37,434 bases of DNA. Origin: Defluviimonas aquaemixtae (GTDB taxonomy: Bacteria; Pseudomonadota; Alphaproteobacteria; Rhodobacterales; Rhodobacteraceae). The stretch is taken from NCBI RefSeq assembly GCF_900302475.1, contig NZ_OMOQ01000008.1, forward strand, positions 1 through 37,434, read 5' to 3'. Under the pieces are notes generated by a model. It saw nothing but the letters and a program-made list of their open reading frames with translations, was not told the DNA's origin and ran no database searches. Position 1 is the first letter of the stretch. Each line of letters begins with the position of its first letter. This document shows positions 24,175 through 35,494 of this stretch, piece by piece. Both the position numbers and the translations under genes were made by a program.

Positions 24175-25008
24175 TCAGTGGCGGCTGGGATCGGCGGGAT
24201 AGACGCCGAGAAGCGTCATCGACGAGGTGAAGTAGTCGAGCTCGTCGAGCGCGCGGCGCACGTTGGCGTCGTCGGGATGGCCCTCGATGTCGGCATAGAA
24301 CTGGGTGGCCGAAAACGAGCCGTCGACCATGTAGCTTTCGAGCTTGGTCATGTTCACGCCGTTCGTCGCGAACCCGCCCATCGCCTTGTAGAGCGCGGCC
24401 GGGATGTTGCGGACGCGGAAGACGAAGGTCGTCATCATGCCCGCTTCGCCGCGGCGCTTGAAATCCGGCTCGCGCGCCATCACGAGGAAGCGCGTCGTGT
24501 TGTGGGCGCGGTCCTCGATATGGCGGCCGAGGACGTCGAGCCCGTAAATTTCGCCCGCGAGTTCGGACGCGAGGGCGGCGAGCTTGGGATCGCCGAGTTC
24601 GGCGACGTGGCGAGCCGATCCGGCGGTGTCCGCGCCGGTGACGGGTTTCAGGCCGTGGCGGCCGAGGAACTGGCGGCACTGGCCGAGAAGCACGGTGTGG
24701 CTCATCGCACCCTCGACATCCTCGAGCCGCGTCCCAGACACGGCGAGCAAGTTGATGTGCACGCGCACGAAGGTCTCTGCGATGATGTGCAGGCCGGATT
24801 CGGGCAGGAGGTGGTGGATGTCGGCGACGCGGCCGTAGGTCGAGTTCTCGACGGGCAGCATCGCGTAGTCGGCGTCGCCCTTCCTCACCGTCTCGATCGT
24901 GTCCTCGAAGGTGGCGCAGGGCAGCGCCTCGAGCGACGGATAGGCCTTGCGGCAGGCTTCGTGCGAATAGGCTCCGGGCTCTCCCTGGAAAGCGATCCGA
25001 CCGGTCAT
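24175..25008 (-). CDS. pheA: Prephenate dehydratase
   Basis: A 277-residue monofunctional PheA, which makes phenylpyruvate from prephenate for phenylalanine synthesis. The N-terminal prephenate dehydratase domain runs to about residue 180, with the opening FQGEPGAYSHEA, the LPVENSTYGRV motif, and the catalytic NTTRFLV (170-176). A C-terminal ACT regulatory domain follows (about 193-270), with NIPAALYKAM and GVNMTKLESYMVDGSF, where phenylalanine normally binds to inhibit the enzyme. No chorismate mutase domain is attached, as is usual in alphaproteobacteria. GAGGAG precedes the ATG. The gene is divergent from the cytochrome c gene, 121 bases apart. Confidence 0.96.
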   Translation of the reverse strand: MTGRIAFQGEPGAYSHEACRKAYPSLEALPCATFEDTIETVRKGDADYAMLPVENSTYGRVADIHHLLPESGLHIIAETFVRVHINLLAVSGTRLEDVEGAMSHTVLLGQCRQFLGRHGLKPVTGADTAGSARHVAELGDPKLAALASELAGEIYGLDVLGRHIEDRAHNTTRFLVMAREPDFKRRGEAGMMTTFVFRVRNIPAALYKAMGGFATNGVNMTKLESYMVDGSFSATQFYADIEGHPDDANVRRALDELDYFTSSMTLLGVYPADPSRH

Positions 25009-25129
25009 GCGGGTGGCTCCTCGACGGCGGCCCGGGGCCCGGGCGTTTCGTCGCGCTAACTATACCTTGAAACTTGTCAGGGGAAGCGGGTAGATACCCC
25101 GCTAAGAATTGCCAGCGTAGAGGCGCGAC

Positions 25130-25651
25130 ATGTTCGACACGATGACTGTAACGAAGGCCGGTGGCGCGCTGTGCGGGGCTTTCCTGATATTCCTTCTCGG
25201 CAAGTGGGCCGCCGAGATCCTGTACCACACGGGCCCGGTCGCGCATGGTGGCGAGGAAATCGCGCAAGCCTATGTCATCGACACCGGCGCGGCCGAGGGC
25301 GGCGAGGCGGCCGAAGAAGGTCCCGATTTCGCGACCGTGCTCGCCTCGGCCGATGCGGCGGCGGGCGAAAAGGTCTTCAACAAGTGCAAGGCCTGTCACA
25401 AGCTTGACGGGACGAACGGCACCGGCCCGCACCTTGACGGCGTCCTGAACCGGGCGGTCGGGGGGATCGCGGGCTTTAGCTATTCGGACGGCATGGCCGG
25501 TCATGGCGGCGCCTGGGATCCCGAGACGCTGAATGCGTTCCTCGAGAACCCCAAGGGCAATATACCGGGCACCAAGATGTCCTTCGCGGGCCTCAAGAGC
25601 GTCGAGGACCGCGCCAACGTGATCGCCTATCTGCAGTCGCTTGGCGGCTGA
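25130..25651 (+). CDS. cycM: Membrane-anchored class I cytochrome c (cytochrome c552/cy type)
   Basis: A 173-residue cytochrome. An uncleaved N-terminal anchor (residues about 8-31, [20 protein letters not shown]) is followed by an acidic, Ala/Gly/Glu-rich linker, then a class I cytochrome c domain. The haem site CKACH is at Cys86, Cys89 and His90, and the axial Met150 lies in PGTKMSF. Anchored cytochromes of this kind carry electrons from the bc1 complex to cytochrome oxidases in alphaproteobacteria. A strong terminator lies 26 bases after the stop, so it is a one-gene unit. Confidence 0.92.
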   Translation: MFDTMTVTKAGGALCGAFLIFLLGKWAAEILYHTGPVAHGGEEIAQAYVIDTGAAEGGEAAEEGPDFATVLASADAAAGEKVFNKCKACHKLDGTNGTGPHLDGVLNRAVGGIAGFSYSDGMAGHGGAWDPETLNAFLENPKGNIPGTKMSFAGLKSVEDRANVIAYLQSLGG

Positions 25652-25677
25652 CATGGCACGATCCCGTCCGGTTTGCC

Positions 25678-25706
25678 GAAAGGCCGCCTGAAGGCGGCCT
25701 TTTTTT
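25678..25706 (+). terminator. Intrinsic terminator of the cytochrome c gene
   Basis: AGGCCGCC (25681-25688), loop TGAA, GGCGGCCT (25693-25700), running directly into a tract of seven T. A-rich bases upstream make it partly bidirectional in form. Confidence 0.92.
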
Positions 25707-25819
25707 CCGCGCCCTTGATCGCCTTCACGCATTCGCAACTTGAAGCGCTCCACCGGGCACCGTAGCTTTCGCACTCAGAGGACGGACGAGGCGGTGACGG
25801 TCGCCCCAAGGAGAAAGCG

Positions 25820-27736
25820 ATGACTTTGCAGATGCCCGAAATTTCGGCCCGCTCCATCGGCGGGCTGCAAGGGGGACGCCGGACCGTTCTCGCGGCGGGC
25901 GCGGCGGCTTTCCTCACCTTTGCGCTTACATTCGCGGCGGACGCGCTCGAAACCGTTACAACGTCGCATGGCTATTCCAACTTCGGAGAGTTGAAGTACC
26001 CGGCCGATTTCGATCACCTCGACTACGTCAACCCGGACGCGCCGAAGGGCGGCGAAATCTCGATCTGGGCGCAGGGCAGTTTCGACAGTTTCAACCAGTA
26101 TGCCAGCGACGGCGTATCCGCCGCGCTCAACACCATCGGGAGCGAGGCGATCCTGACCTCGACAGCCGACGATCCCTACGGAAGCTACTGCTTGCTGTGC
26201 ACGACGCTCGAATATCCCGAGGACCTGTCCTTCGTGACGTTCAACCTGCGCGAGGACGTCACCTTTTCCGACGGCGTGCCGATGACGGCGGAGGACGTGG
26301 CGTACAGCTTCAATCTGTTCCAGACACAGGGCATCCTCGAATACCGCCGCGTCGTCGAAGGCTATATCGACCGGGTCGAAGTGGAGGGCCCCTATCGCAT
26401 CACGTTCTATTTCACCGAATCCGCGCCGATGCGCGACCGCGTGAGCTTTGCCGGCGGAACCCCGGTCTTCTCGAAGGCCTGGTTCGAGCAGACCGGCACC
26501 CGGCTCGACCGGGCGACGAAACAGACCTTCATGTCGACCGGCGCCTATGTGCTCGACAGTTTCGACTTCAACAGCCGCGTCATCTACAAGCGCAACCCCG
26601 ACTATTGGGGCAATGACATCCCCTTCAACAAGGGTCGCAACAATTTCGACCGCATCCGGGTCGAGTACTTCGCCGACAGCGACGCCGCCTTCGAGGGCTT
26701 CAAGGCGGGCGACTACACGTTCCGCACCGAGAACTCCTCGCAGGACTGGGCTTCGGGCTACGACTTTCAGTCGGTGCAGAGAGGCTGGGTCAAGCGTGAG
26801 ACGATTCCGGACGGCAACGTCGGCACCCGTCTGTCCTGGGTCTTCAATCTCGACCGTCCGAACTGGCAGGACCCCCGCGTCCGCGAGGCGATCGGGATGA
26901 TGTTCAACTCTGCATGGTCAAAGCAGACTCTGCAGTACGGCCTTTATGACCGCCCCGTCTCGTTCTGGCCGAACACCGAATTGGCCGCCTCCGACACTCC
27001 GTCCGAGGGCGAACTGGCGCTGCTTCGCCCCCTTGTTGATGAAGGCTTGCTCGATGCGTCGATCCTGACCGACGAGGCGAAGGTGCCGGTGGAACACGAT
27101 GCCAAAGCGAACCGACCGTCGCGCCGGATCATCCGGCAGGCAGGCACGCTTTTGGAGGAAGCCGGCTGGACAATCGGCAATGACGGTCTCAGGCGAAACG
27201 CGAACGGGCAAGTTCTGAGCATGGCGATCATCCAGTTCAGCCCGATCTACGATAAGTTCATAAACCCCTTCATCGAGAACCTTGCCCTGATCGGGGTCCA
27301 GGGGAAGCTGGACCGCGTCGACATCTCGCAATACGTCGAACGGCGCCGGAAGGGCGACTTCGATCTGGCAAATCAGGGCTTCGACATGGGATTCGAGCCC
27401 TCCGGCGGGCTTGAACAATGGTTCGGCTCGAAAACCGCCGACGACAGTTCGCGCAACCTCATGCGGCTCAGGAACCCCGCCATCGACCGGCTGATTGGGC
27501 ATGTCGTCGCGGCGCGGACGCTCGAGGACCTGAAAACTTCGATCCACGCGCTCGACCGCGCGCTGAGAGCGGTGGGCTTCGATATCCCGCTCTGGTACAA
27601 CCCTGAAACCTGGGTGGCCTACTACGACTTCTACCGCCACCCGGAGAATCTGCCGCCGCTTTCCGTCGGCGAGTTGGATTTCTGGTGGTACGACGCCGAG
27701 GCGGCGGAAAGGCTCAAGGCCATGGGCGCCTTCTGA
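25820..27736 (+). CDS. yejA: Oligopeptide-type ABC transporter substrate-binding protein (YejA-like)
   Basis: A 638-residue family 5 extracellular binding protein. A basic segment followed by a hydrophobic core ([23 protein letters not shown], about residues 20-42) forms the export signal. The mature part has the family start [32 protein letters not shown], typical of YejA, followed by [24 protein letters not shown]. YejA-type proteins deliver peptides, and microcin C in E. coli, to the YejBEF transporter, whose genes follow in order. AAGGAG stands before the ATG. It is the first gene of a five-gene block with overlaps. Confidence 0.92.
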   Translation: MTLQMPEISARSIGGLQGGRRTVLAAGAAAFLTFALTFAADALETVTTSHGYSNFGELKYPADFDHLDYVNPDAPKGGEISIWAQGSFDSFNQYASDGVSAALNTIGSEAILTSTADDPYGSYCLLCTTLEYPEDLSFVTFNLREDVTFSDGVPMTAEDVAYSFNLFQTQGILEYRRVVEGYIDRVEVEGPYRITFYFTESAPMRDRVSFAGGTPVFSKAWFEQTGTRLDRATKQTFMSTGAYVLDSFDFNSRVIYKRNPDYWGNDIPFNKGRNNFDRIRVEYFADSDAAFEGFKAGDYTFRTENSSQDWASGYDFQSVQRGWVKRETIPDGNVGTRLSWVFNLDRPNWQDPRVREAIGMMFNSAWSKQTLQYGLYDRPVSFWPNTELAASDTPSEGELALLRPLVDEGLLDASILTDEAKVPVEHDAKANRPSRRIIRQAGTLLEEAGWTIGNDGLRRNANGQVLSMAIIQFSPIYDKFINPFIENLALIGVQGKLDRVDISQYVERRRKGDFDLANQGFDMGFEPSGGLEQWFGSKTADDSSRNLMRLRNPAIDRLIGHVVAARTLEDLKTSIHALDRALRAVGFDIPLWYNPETWVAYYDFYRHPENLPPLSVGELDFWWYDAEAAERLKAMGAF

Positions 27737-27755
27737 AGACCGGGAAAGCAAGGAC

Positions 27756-28841
27756 TTGGGCGCCTATATCCTGCGAAGACTGCTTCTGATGTTTCCGACG
27801 CTGTTCGGGATCATGCTGATTAACTTCACGCTCACGCAGTTCGTGCCTGGCGGGCCCGTCGAACAGATCATCGCCCGGCTCGAGGGCCAGGGCGATGTCT
27901 TCCAGAACATTGCCGGGGGCGGCGATACCGAACTGCAACAGCAGGCCGGCGGGGACGAGCGCTATCTGGGCGCCCGCGGGCTGCCTCCGGAATTCATCGA
28001 GGAGCTGGAAAGGCAGTTCGGGCTTGACCGCCCCGCGCATGAGCGGTTCTTCAAGATGATCGGCGACTATCTGCGCTTCGACTTTGGTGAGAGCTACTTC
28101 CGCAAGATCTCGGTCGTGGACCTGGTGATCGAGAAGATGCCGGTCTCGATCACCCTGGGGCTATGGTCGACGCTGCTGGCCTATCTCGTCTCGATCCCAT
28201 TGGGCATCCGCAAGGCAGTGAAGGACGGTAGCAAATTCGACACCTGGACGAGCGGGGCGATCATCGTCGGCTACGCGATCCCCGGCTTTCTCTTCGCAGT
28301 TCTCCTGATCGTCCTCTTCGCCGGCGGCAGCTACTGGCGAATCTTTCCGTTGCGCGGACTCACCTCGGACGACTGGGAGAGCCTTAGTCTCATAGGCAAG
28401 ATCGCCGACTACCTCTGGCACATCACGCTGCCGGTCGTAGCCACCACGATCTCGAGCTTCGCGACGCTGACGCTGTTGACCAAGAACAGCTTCCTGGACG
28501 AGATCAACAAGCAGTACGTGCTGACCGCCAAGGCCAAGGGTCTGAGCGAGGGCCGGGTGCTTTACGGTCATGTCTTTCGCAATGCGATGTTGATCATCAT
28601 TGCCGGCTTCCCCGGCCTTTTCCTTGCAGTCCTGTTCGGATCGAGCCTCCTGATCGAGACGATCTTCTCGCTCGATGGGCTCGGTCGGCTCGGCTATGAG
28701 GCGGCGGTGGCACGCGACTATCCGGTTGTCTTCGGCACGCTTTACGTCTTCGGACTTATGGGCCTTCTGATTGGGCTTTTGTCCGACCTCATGTATGTCT
28801 TCGTCGATCCGAGGATCGACTTCGAGAGGCGGGCGGGCTGA
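27756..28841 (+). CDS. yejB: Peptide ABC transporter permease YejB
   Basis: A 361-residue inner-membrane permease of the DppB/OppB/YejB type. It starts with the family pattern [34 protein letters not shown], has further hydrophobic segments, and carries the ATPase-contacting loop [29 protein letters not shown]. The insertion of about 40 residues after the first helix ([19 protein letters not shown] and following) is usual for YejB. The start appears to be TTG at 27756, with AAGGA five bases before it; no ATG or GTG in frame fits the N-terminus. Its stop overlaps the yejE ATG (TGATG). Confidence 0.92.
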   Translation: MGAYILRRLLLMFPTLFGIMLINFTLTQFVPGGPVEQIIARLEGQGDVFQNIAGGGDTELQQQAGGDERYLGARGLPPEFIEELERQFGLDRPAHERFFKMIGDYLRFDFGESYFRKISVVDLVIEKMPVSITLGLWSTLLAYLVSIPLGIRKAVKDGSKFDTWTSGAIIVGYAIPGFLFAVLLIVLFAGGSYWRIFPLRGLTSDDWESLSLIGKIADYLWHITLPVVATTISSFATLTLLTKNSFLDEINKQYVLTAKAKGLSEGRVLYGHVFRNAMLIIIAGFPGLFLAVLFGSSLLIETIFSLDGLGRLGYEAAVARDYPVVFGTLYVFGLMGLLIGLLSDLMYVFVDPRIDFERRAG

Positions 28842-29940
28842 TGGCGCTGTCGCCTCTTAACCAGCGCCGATGGCGCAATTTCAAGGCCAACCGACGGGCA
28901 TTCTGGTCGCTCTGGGTCTTCCTCCTGCTCTTCGTGCTGTCGCTCTGCGCCGAGATCATCGCGAACGACAAGCCGATCCTCGTGAGGTATCAGGGCAAGC
29001 TGCACTACCCGATCTATCAGTTCTACCCCGAGACCGCGTTCGGCGGCGATTTCCGGACCGAGGCGGTCTACCGCGAGCCGGAGGTGCAGTGCCTGATCGT
29101 CAGCGGCGGGTTGGAGGATTGCTTCGACGACCCCGAGGGCGTGATCGAAGATGCGGCTGACGGCAACGTGGCCGGAGAGGCGGTCGAGAAGGGCTGGATG
29201 CTCTGGCCGCCCATCCCCTACAGCTACAATACGATCAACAACGTGGGCACGGCACCGTCGGCCCCGGACAGGGACCACTGGCTTGGCACCGACGACACGT
29301 CACGCGATGTGCTGGCGCGGATCATTTACGGCTTCCGGCTCTCGATCCTGTTCACGCTGATCGTCACGACGATTTCCAGCCTCATCGGCGTCGCGGCGGG
29401 CGCGGTGCAAGGCTATTTCGGCGGCTGGACCGACCTTACATTCCAGCGGCTATTGGAGATCTGGGGGTCCACGCCCGGCCTTTACGTTATCATCATCCTC
29501 TTTGCGATTCTCGGACGAAGTTTCGGGCTTCTCGTGTTCGTCACCATCTTATTCGGCTGGCCAGCCCTCGTGGGTGTGGTCCGGGCCGAATTCCTGAGAG
29601 CGCGGAACTTCGAATATGTCCGCGCGGCCCGGGCACTCGGCGTTTCGGACCGGGTCATCATGTTCCGCCACATCCTGCCTAACGCGATGGTCGCGACGCT
29701 GACTTTCCTGCCGTTCATCGTCACCGGGGCCATCGGCGGCCTCGCCGCGCTCGACTATCTCGGCTACGGTCTGCCGGCGTCGCTGCCGTCGCTCGGCGAG
29801 CTCGCGCTGCAGGGCAAGTCGAACCTTCAGGCGCCGTGGCTCGGTTTTTCGGCATTCTTCACCTTCGCAATCATGCTGTCGCTTCTCGTCTTCGTCTTCG
29901 AGGGCGTGCGCGACGCCTTCGACCCACGAAAGACGTTCAA

Positions 29941-29944
<4 letters not shown>
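28841..29944 (+). CDS. yejE: Peptide ABC transporter permease YejE
   Basis: A 367-residue permease, partner of YejB. It has a first helix near 20-45, then a long periplasmic segment (RYQGKLHYPIYQFYPETAFGGDF to SYNTINNVGTAPSAPDRDHWLGTDD) typical of YejE. The transmembrane domain follows, with the ATPase coupling loop YVRAARALGVSDRVIMFRHILPNA and ALDYLGYGLPASLPSLGEL. The ATG overlaps the yejB stop and the stop overlaps the yejF ATG (ATGA), so the three transporter genes are translated together. Confidence 0.94.
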
Positions 29945-31538
<1,594 letters not shown>

Positions 31539-31542
<4 letters not shown>

Positions 31543-32753
31543 AGATCCTCTTCGTCCACCAGAATTTTCCCGGCCAGTTCCTGCACCTCGCCCCGGCGCT
31601 CGCCCGGCGCGGGCACGAGGTGCTGGCGCTGACGGCGGAGACGAACAAGCGCAGTTCGCCCATCGCGACGCTGCGTTACCGCGCGCCCGCCAAACTGGCC
31701 CCGGATGGCGTTGCGCGCGCCTTCTCCGAGGCCGCCGAGCGCGGCGCGTCCGTGACCCGGGCCGCCGCGCAGCTGCGCAGTGAACGCAACTACGTCCCCG
31801 ACGTCGTCTTCGGCCATGGCGGCTGGGGCGAGACATTGTTCCTGCGCGAGGTCTGGCCCGAGGCGCAGCATCTGACCTATGCGGAGTTCTTTTACAACGC
31901 GGCCGGTCAGGACACCGGCTTCGACCCGGAATTCAGCAAGGACGGCATCGGCCCGCGCGCCTCTGTCGTGGCGCGCCGGGCGCATCTTCTCATGGCAATC
32001 AACGATGCGGATTCGGCGGTGGCGCCGACGAACTGGCAGGCCTCGACCTTTCCCGCGCCGTTCCGGGACCGGATCGAGGTGATCCACGACGGGATCGACA
32101 CCGACCGCGTCGCACCGCAGCCGAGCGCCGTGTTCGACCTGCCGGGCGGCGGCCAGCTTCGGCCAGGTGACGAGGTCCTGAGCTTCGTCAACCGCAACCT
32201 CGAGCCTTATCGCGGGTACCACATCCTCATGCGGGCGCTTCCCGAAGTCATGGCGGCCCGGCCGGAGGCGCAGGTCGTGATTGTCGGCGCGGAGGGCCAG
32301 AGCTACGGGCCGCGCCCTGGGACAGGTAGCTGGAAAGAGATGTTCCTGAACGAGGTGCGCGACCGGCTCGACCTGGCGCGTATCCATTTCCTGGGCCAGC
32401 TACCCTATGCGCGCTTCGTCGCGCTCATGCAGGTCACGCGGGTGCACGCCTATCTTACATATCCCTTCGTCCTGTCGTGGTCGATGCTGGAGGCGATGAG
32501 CGCAGGTGCGTTGGTCGTCGGGTCGCGCACGGCGCCGGTCGAGGAAGTGATCCGCGACGGCGTCAACGGGCGGCTGGTGGATTTCTTCGACATCGCCGGC
32601 TGGTCGCGGGCGCTGACCGACGCGCTGGCCTCTCCAGATCGAGACGATCATCTGCGCGCAGCGGCGCGCGTAACGATCGTCGAGGGCTATGATATGAAGC
32701 GGTGCTCCCTGCCCGCGCTCGTCGAGTTCGTGGAGCGCCACGGCAGACGCTGA
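31539..32753 (+). CDS. Family 4 glycosyltransferase
   Basis: A 404-residue GT-B fold glycosyltransferase. It opens with KILFVHQNFPGQFLHLAPALARRGHEV, an N-terminal Rossmann start typical of family 4. A central IEVIHDGIDTDRV marks the start of the C-terminal domain. There, RNLEPYRGYHILMRALPEV and the donor-binding SWSMLEAMSAGALVVGSRTAPVEEVI (E-x7-E-like) are found. The acceptor cannot be predicted; such enzymes build capsule, LPS or other envelope glycans. Its ATG overlaps the yejF stop (ATGA), so it is translated with the peptide importer, an odd partner. The next gene converges from the right with a 15-base gap. Confidence 0.88.
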
Positions 32754-32768
32754 GCCGCTCTGCGAAGA

Positions 32769-34124
32769 CTACACGGCAGTGCTGTGCCCTGCCTGCGAAA
32801 GGTCATATGCGTCGAACACCCGCGCGATCATCCGCGTCAGTGGGCGGCCGCGGACGGGGATGGCGAGCCCCTCGCCATCGCGCTCGACCATGTCACCGAA
32901 GGCCGCCTGAGCCTCGCCGAAAAGCGAGTCGAGCCGCGCCTGCGAGACTCCGAAATCTCGCTTGAGCTCGCCTGCGTCGATACGGAAGTCGCACATCAGC
33001 GCCTCGATCATCCGCGCCCTGAGCCGATCCTCGCCAGCGAAGACATGGCCGCGCGCCGTTGAGAACCGGCCCTCGCGGATCGCCTTGACATGCGCCGAGG
33101 TGGCCGGGGCGTTCTGCGCGTAGCCTTGCGGAAAGCGCGAGATCGAAGAGGCGCCAAGTCCGATCAGTACCGGCGCGGTATCGTCCGTGTAGCCCTGGAA
33201 GTTGCGCCTCAGGCGGCCGTCGAGCGCAGCGCGCGCGAGACCGTCCTCGGGCAATGCGAAATGGTCGATGCCAATGCTGACATAGCCGTCCGCCTCGAAC
33301 AGCAGCCGCGCCACCTCGAATAGCGATAGGCGCTCCTCTGGCCGCGGCAGCGCGTTCGACGGGATCATGACCTGCCTGCGAGCCATCCATGGCACATGCG
33401 CATAGCCGTAGAGCGCCACCCGGTCGGGGCTGAGCGAGAGGAGCTTCTGTACGGAGGCGGCGATCCGCTCTTTCGTCTGGTGCGGCAGGCCGTAGAGGAT
33501 GTCGGCGTTGAGCGAGGCGATGCCGCGTGCCCTTAGGCCGTCCACCGCCGCCTTCGTTACCTCAAACGACTGGTCGCGGCCGATCGTCTTCTGGATCGCG
33601 GGGTCGAAATCCTGCACGCCGATCGAAGCGCGGTTCATCCCCGCCTCCGCCAGCGCATCGAGCCGCGCGCCGTCGATCTCATTCGGATCGATCTCGACCG
33701 AAAACTCGCCCTCGGACGCGAGCGGCGCGACGGCGAACGCAGCCGTGGCCAGGTCCCGCATCAGGGGCGCGTACAGGAGCGTCGGGGTGCCGCCGCCCCA
33801 GTGCATGCGCGACAATGTGACGCCGGCTGGCAATGCCTCGGCCAGGAGCCGGAGTTCGGCCTTCAGCGTCTCGACATAGGCGCGCACGGGTTCGTCCGTC
33901 GCCGTGCCCTGGGTGCGGCAGGCGCAGAACCAGCAGAGCCTTCGGCAGAAGGGAACGTGGAGGTAAAGCGAGATCTGCGAACCTTCGGGAATCGCGCCGA
34001 TCCAGCGGCGAAACGTGTCACCGCCGATGCCGGGCCTGAATTGTGGGGCGGTCGGATAGCTTGTGTAGCGCGGCACACGCGCGTCAAAAAGCCCGAGCCG
34101 CGCGAGTTGCGATTCAGATGCCAT
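32769..34124 (-). CDS. hemN: Oxygen-independent coproporphyrinogen III oxidase
   Basis: A 451-residue radical-SAM enzyme that decarboxylates coproporphyrinogen III without oxygen, for anaerobic haem and bacteriochlorophyll synthesis. The iron-sulphur ligands are Cys60, Cys64 and Cys67 (CRRLCWFC), with Cys69 also present as in HemN proper. RYTSYPTAPQF at 20-30 is the characteristic N-terminal signature that separates HemN from HemW. HWGGGTPTLL and INADILYGLPHQT follow. The ATG at 34124 gives the family start, although the frame is open to 34193. The gene is divergent from fnrL and shares an FNR box with it, so expression under low oxygen is expected. Confidence 0.95.
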   Translation of the reverse strand: MASESQLARLGLFDARVPRYTSYPTAPQFRPGIGGDTFRRWIGAIPEGSQISLYLHVPFCRRLCWFCACRTQGTATDEPVRAYVETLKAELRLLAEALPAGVTLSRMHWGGGTPTLLYAPLMRDLATAAFAVAPLASEGEFSVEIDPNEIDGARLDALAEAGMNRASIGVQDFDPAIQKTIGRDQSFEVTKAAVDGLRARGIASLNADILYGLPHQTKERIAASVQKLLSLSPDRVALYGYAHVPWMARRQVMIPSNALPRPEERLSLFEVARLLFEADGYVSIGIDHFALPEDGLARAALDGRLRRNFQGYTDDTAPVLIGLGASSISRFPQGYAQNAPATSAHVKAIREGRFSTARGHVFAGEDRLRARMIEALMCDFRIDAGELKRDFGVSQARLDSLFGEAQAAFGDMVERDGEGLAIPVRGRPLTRMIARVFDAYDLSQAGHSTAV

Positions 34125-34158
34125 GTCTCTAGCTTGAGCACATGTCGGGCGAATTGCC

Positions 34159-34172
34159 TTGACCAAGATCAA
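34159..34172. promoter_or_regulatory. FNR-type box between hemN and fnrL
   Basis: TTGACCAAGATCAA matches the FNR consensus TTGAT-N4-ATCAA with one change in the first half. It lies between divergent hemN (34 bases from its ATG) and fnrL (9 bases from its ATG). Activation of hemN and autoregulation of fnrL fit this placement. Confidence 0.88.
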
Positions 34173-34181
34173 AGAGCGCGA

Positions 34182-34928
34182 ATGTCCCTTCACGATCCCC
34201 TTCCCGCAGCGCCCAATTGCGGCGACTGCCCGATCCGCTACACGGCCGTCTGCGCACGCTGTGACGTGGACGAACTTGCGCAGCTCGACGCGATGAAATT
34301 CTACCGCAGCTTCGAGGCGGGCCAGACGCTGATCTGGTCAGGCGACCGCATGGATTTTGTGGCCTCCGTCGTCACCGGAGTAGCGACGCTGACACAGGTG
34401 ATGGAAGACGGTCGGACGCAGACCGTCGGGCTTCTCTTCCCGTCGGATTTCGTCGGCCGCCCGGGACGCGACACGGCGCCCTACAACGTCATCGCGACAA
34501 CCGATCTTCTGATGTGCTGCTTCCGCAAGAAACCGTTCGAGGAGTTGATGGAGCGGACGCCGAATGTCAGCCACCGGCTGCTCGAGATGACGCTGGACGA
34601 GCTGGATGCCGCACGCGAGTGGATGCTGCTGCTCGGCCGCAAGACGGCCAGGGAAAAGATCGCCAGTCTTCTCGTGATCGTGGCGCGGCGGGACGCTTCG
34701 CTGCACCTGCACGCGCCACGCGGGCGGATCGTGTTCGAGTTGCCGCTGACCCGCGAGGCGATGGCGGACTATCTTGGCCTGACGCTCGAAACGGTCAGCC
34801 GCCAGATTTCGGCCCTAAAACGCGACGGTGTGATCGAGCTCGAGGGCAAGCGGCATGTTACCGTGCCCGTCTTCGACCGCCTTCTGGAAGAGGCAGGCGA
34901 CGACGATGATGGCGGCTTCGTCGGGTGA
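34182..34928 (+). CDS. fnrL: FnrL, oxygen-sensing Crp/Fnr-family regulator
   Basis: A 248-residue Fnr-type regulator. The [4Fe-4S] ligands are probably Cys13, Cys16, Cys24 and Cys112, the spacing known for FnrL of Rhodobacter; Cys27 and Cys113 are extra. A cyclic-nucleotide-binding-like barrel occupies the middle, then a dimer helix. The C-terminal helix-turn-helix is LTREAMADYLGLTLETVSRQISALKR, with ETVSR, which reads the FNR box. The frame is open upstream to 33801, but that part is antisense to hemN; the ATG at 34182 gives the family N-terminus. The box just upstream suggests autoregulation, and its 9-base spacing to the ATG would favour repression. Confidence 0.95.
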   Translation: MSLHDPLPAAPNCGDCPIRYTAVCARCDVDELAQLDAMKFYRSFEAGQTLIWSGDRMDFVASVVTGVATLTQVMEDGRTQTVGLLFPSDFVGRPGRDTAPYNVIATTDLLMCCFRKKPFEELMERTPNVSHRLLEMTLDELDAAREWMLLLGRKTAREKIASLLVIVARRDASLHLHAPRGRIVFELPLTREAMADYLGLTLETVSRQISALKRDGVIELEGKRHVTVPVFDRLLEEAGDDDDGGFVG

Positions 34929-34994
34929 GCACAGCGTCGGCAGCGCTATCGCTGCGGCACGACCATGTCGAGAGAAACTTGACGCTTGAGAGCC

Positions 34995-35070
34995 TGGCAG
35001 GGGCAGCAGGACTCGAACCCGCGACCCTCGGTTTTGGAGACCGATGCTCTACCAACTGAGCTATACCCCT
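34995..35070 (-). tRNA. tRNA-Trp (CCA anticodon)
   Basis: A 76-base tRNA on the minus strand, from AGGGGTA at 35070 to an encoded CCA at 34997-34995. The acceptor stem AGGGGTA pairs with TGCCCCT (one T-G pair). The D-loop has AGCTCAGTTGGTAGAGC, the anticodon loop is CTCCAAA with anticodon CCA, and the T-loop has GGTTCGAGTCC. No secE or nusG follows within the window on the downstream side; fnrL lies there instead. Confidence 0.97.
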
Positions 35071-35183
35071 AAGGCCGTGCGGGTTCTTACGCGGGCACCG
35101 GACGCTTTGCAAGATTGAAATCGCCGGTCGCGACCGGCATGCGGTCCGGGCGGCACCCGCCTCACGACAAGCGATGCTGCCGA

Positions 35184-35213
35184 CAAAAAGGGCCGCCTTC
35201 GGAAAGGCGGCCC
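35184..35213 (-). terminator. Intrinsic terminator of the small secreted protein gene
   Basis: Perfect 10-base arms GGGCCGCCTT (35190-35199) and AAGGCGGCCC (35204-35213) have a 4-base loop, followed on the minus strand by five T (35185-35189). It lies 48 bases past the stop at 35261. Confidence 0.9.
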
Positions 35214-35260
35214 AGGGCGAGGCCGGGACGATGCGGCCCCGCGTCCCCTGCGGGGATCGG

Positions 35261-35494
35261 TCAGTTGAGGATGGAGCGGACCTCGGCGCGCTTCTCTCCG
35301 TTCGAACCCGAGCCGTAGAGCGCGGCGGCGAGAGCACCGGGCTGCGCGGTCGTCAGGTTCGACAGATCGGCATTCGGCACGATCTTGCGGATCTCGGCCT
35401 TGTCGATGTCGGACAGAAGCTGAGACGGTGTCAGGGCGAAGGCCGCCGGCGCAAAGATGGCGATCGCAGCCGCGGTCACGACAAGACGTGTCAT
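35261..35494 (-). CDS. Small secreted protein of unknown function
   Basis: A 77-residue protein with a clear signal peptide (MTRLVVTAAAIAIFAPAAFA) followed by a mature part of about 57 residues. The mature part is LTPSQLLSDIDKAEIRKIVPNADL, then a Ser/Gly-rich stretch with LYGSGSNGEKRAEVRSIL. It has no cysteines and no recognised domain. A ribosome site AAAGGATTC and an intrinsic terminator show it is a real one-gene unit. The ATG at 35494 was chosen over 35524 because of the signal peptide and ribosome site. It resembles in size and style, though not clearly in sequence, the small exported protein at 36249 on the other strand. Confidence 0.82.
   Translation of the reverse strand: MTRLVVTAAAIAIFAPAAFALTPSQLLSDIDKAEIRKIVPNADLSNLTTAQPGALAAALYGSGSNGEKRAEVRSILN

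Noticed and set aside
23933..25774. 613-residue open frame on the minus strand
   Set aside because: It runs through pheA in another frame and antisense to the cytochrome c gene; no ribosome site or domain, and very Arg-rich.
34940..34955. GCAGCG/CGCTGC hairpin after fnrL
   Set aside because: Six-base arms without a T tract; may be chance in GC-rich DNA.
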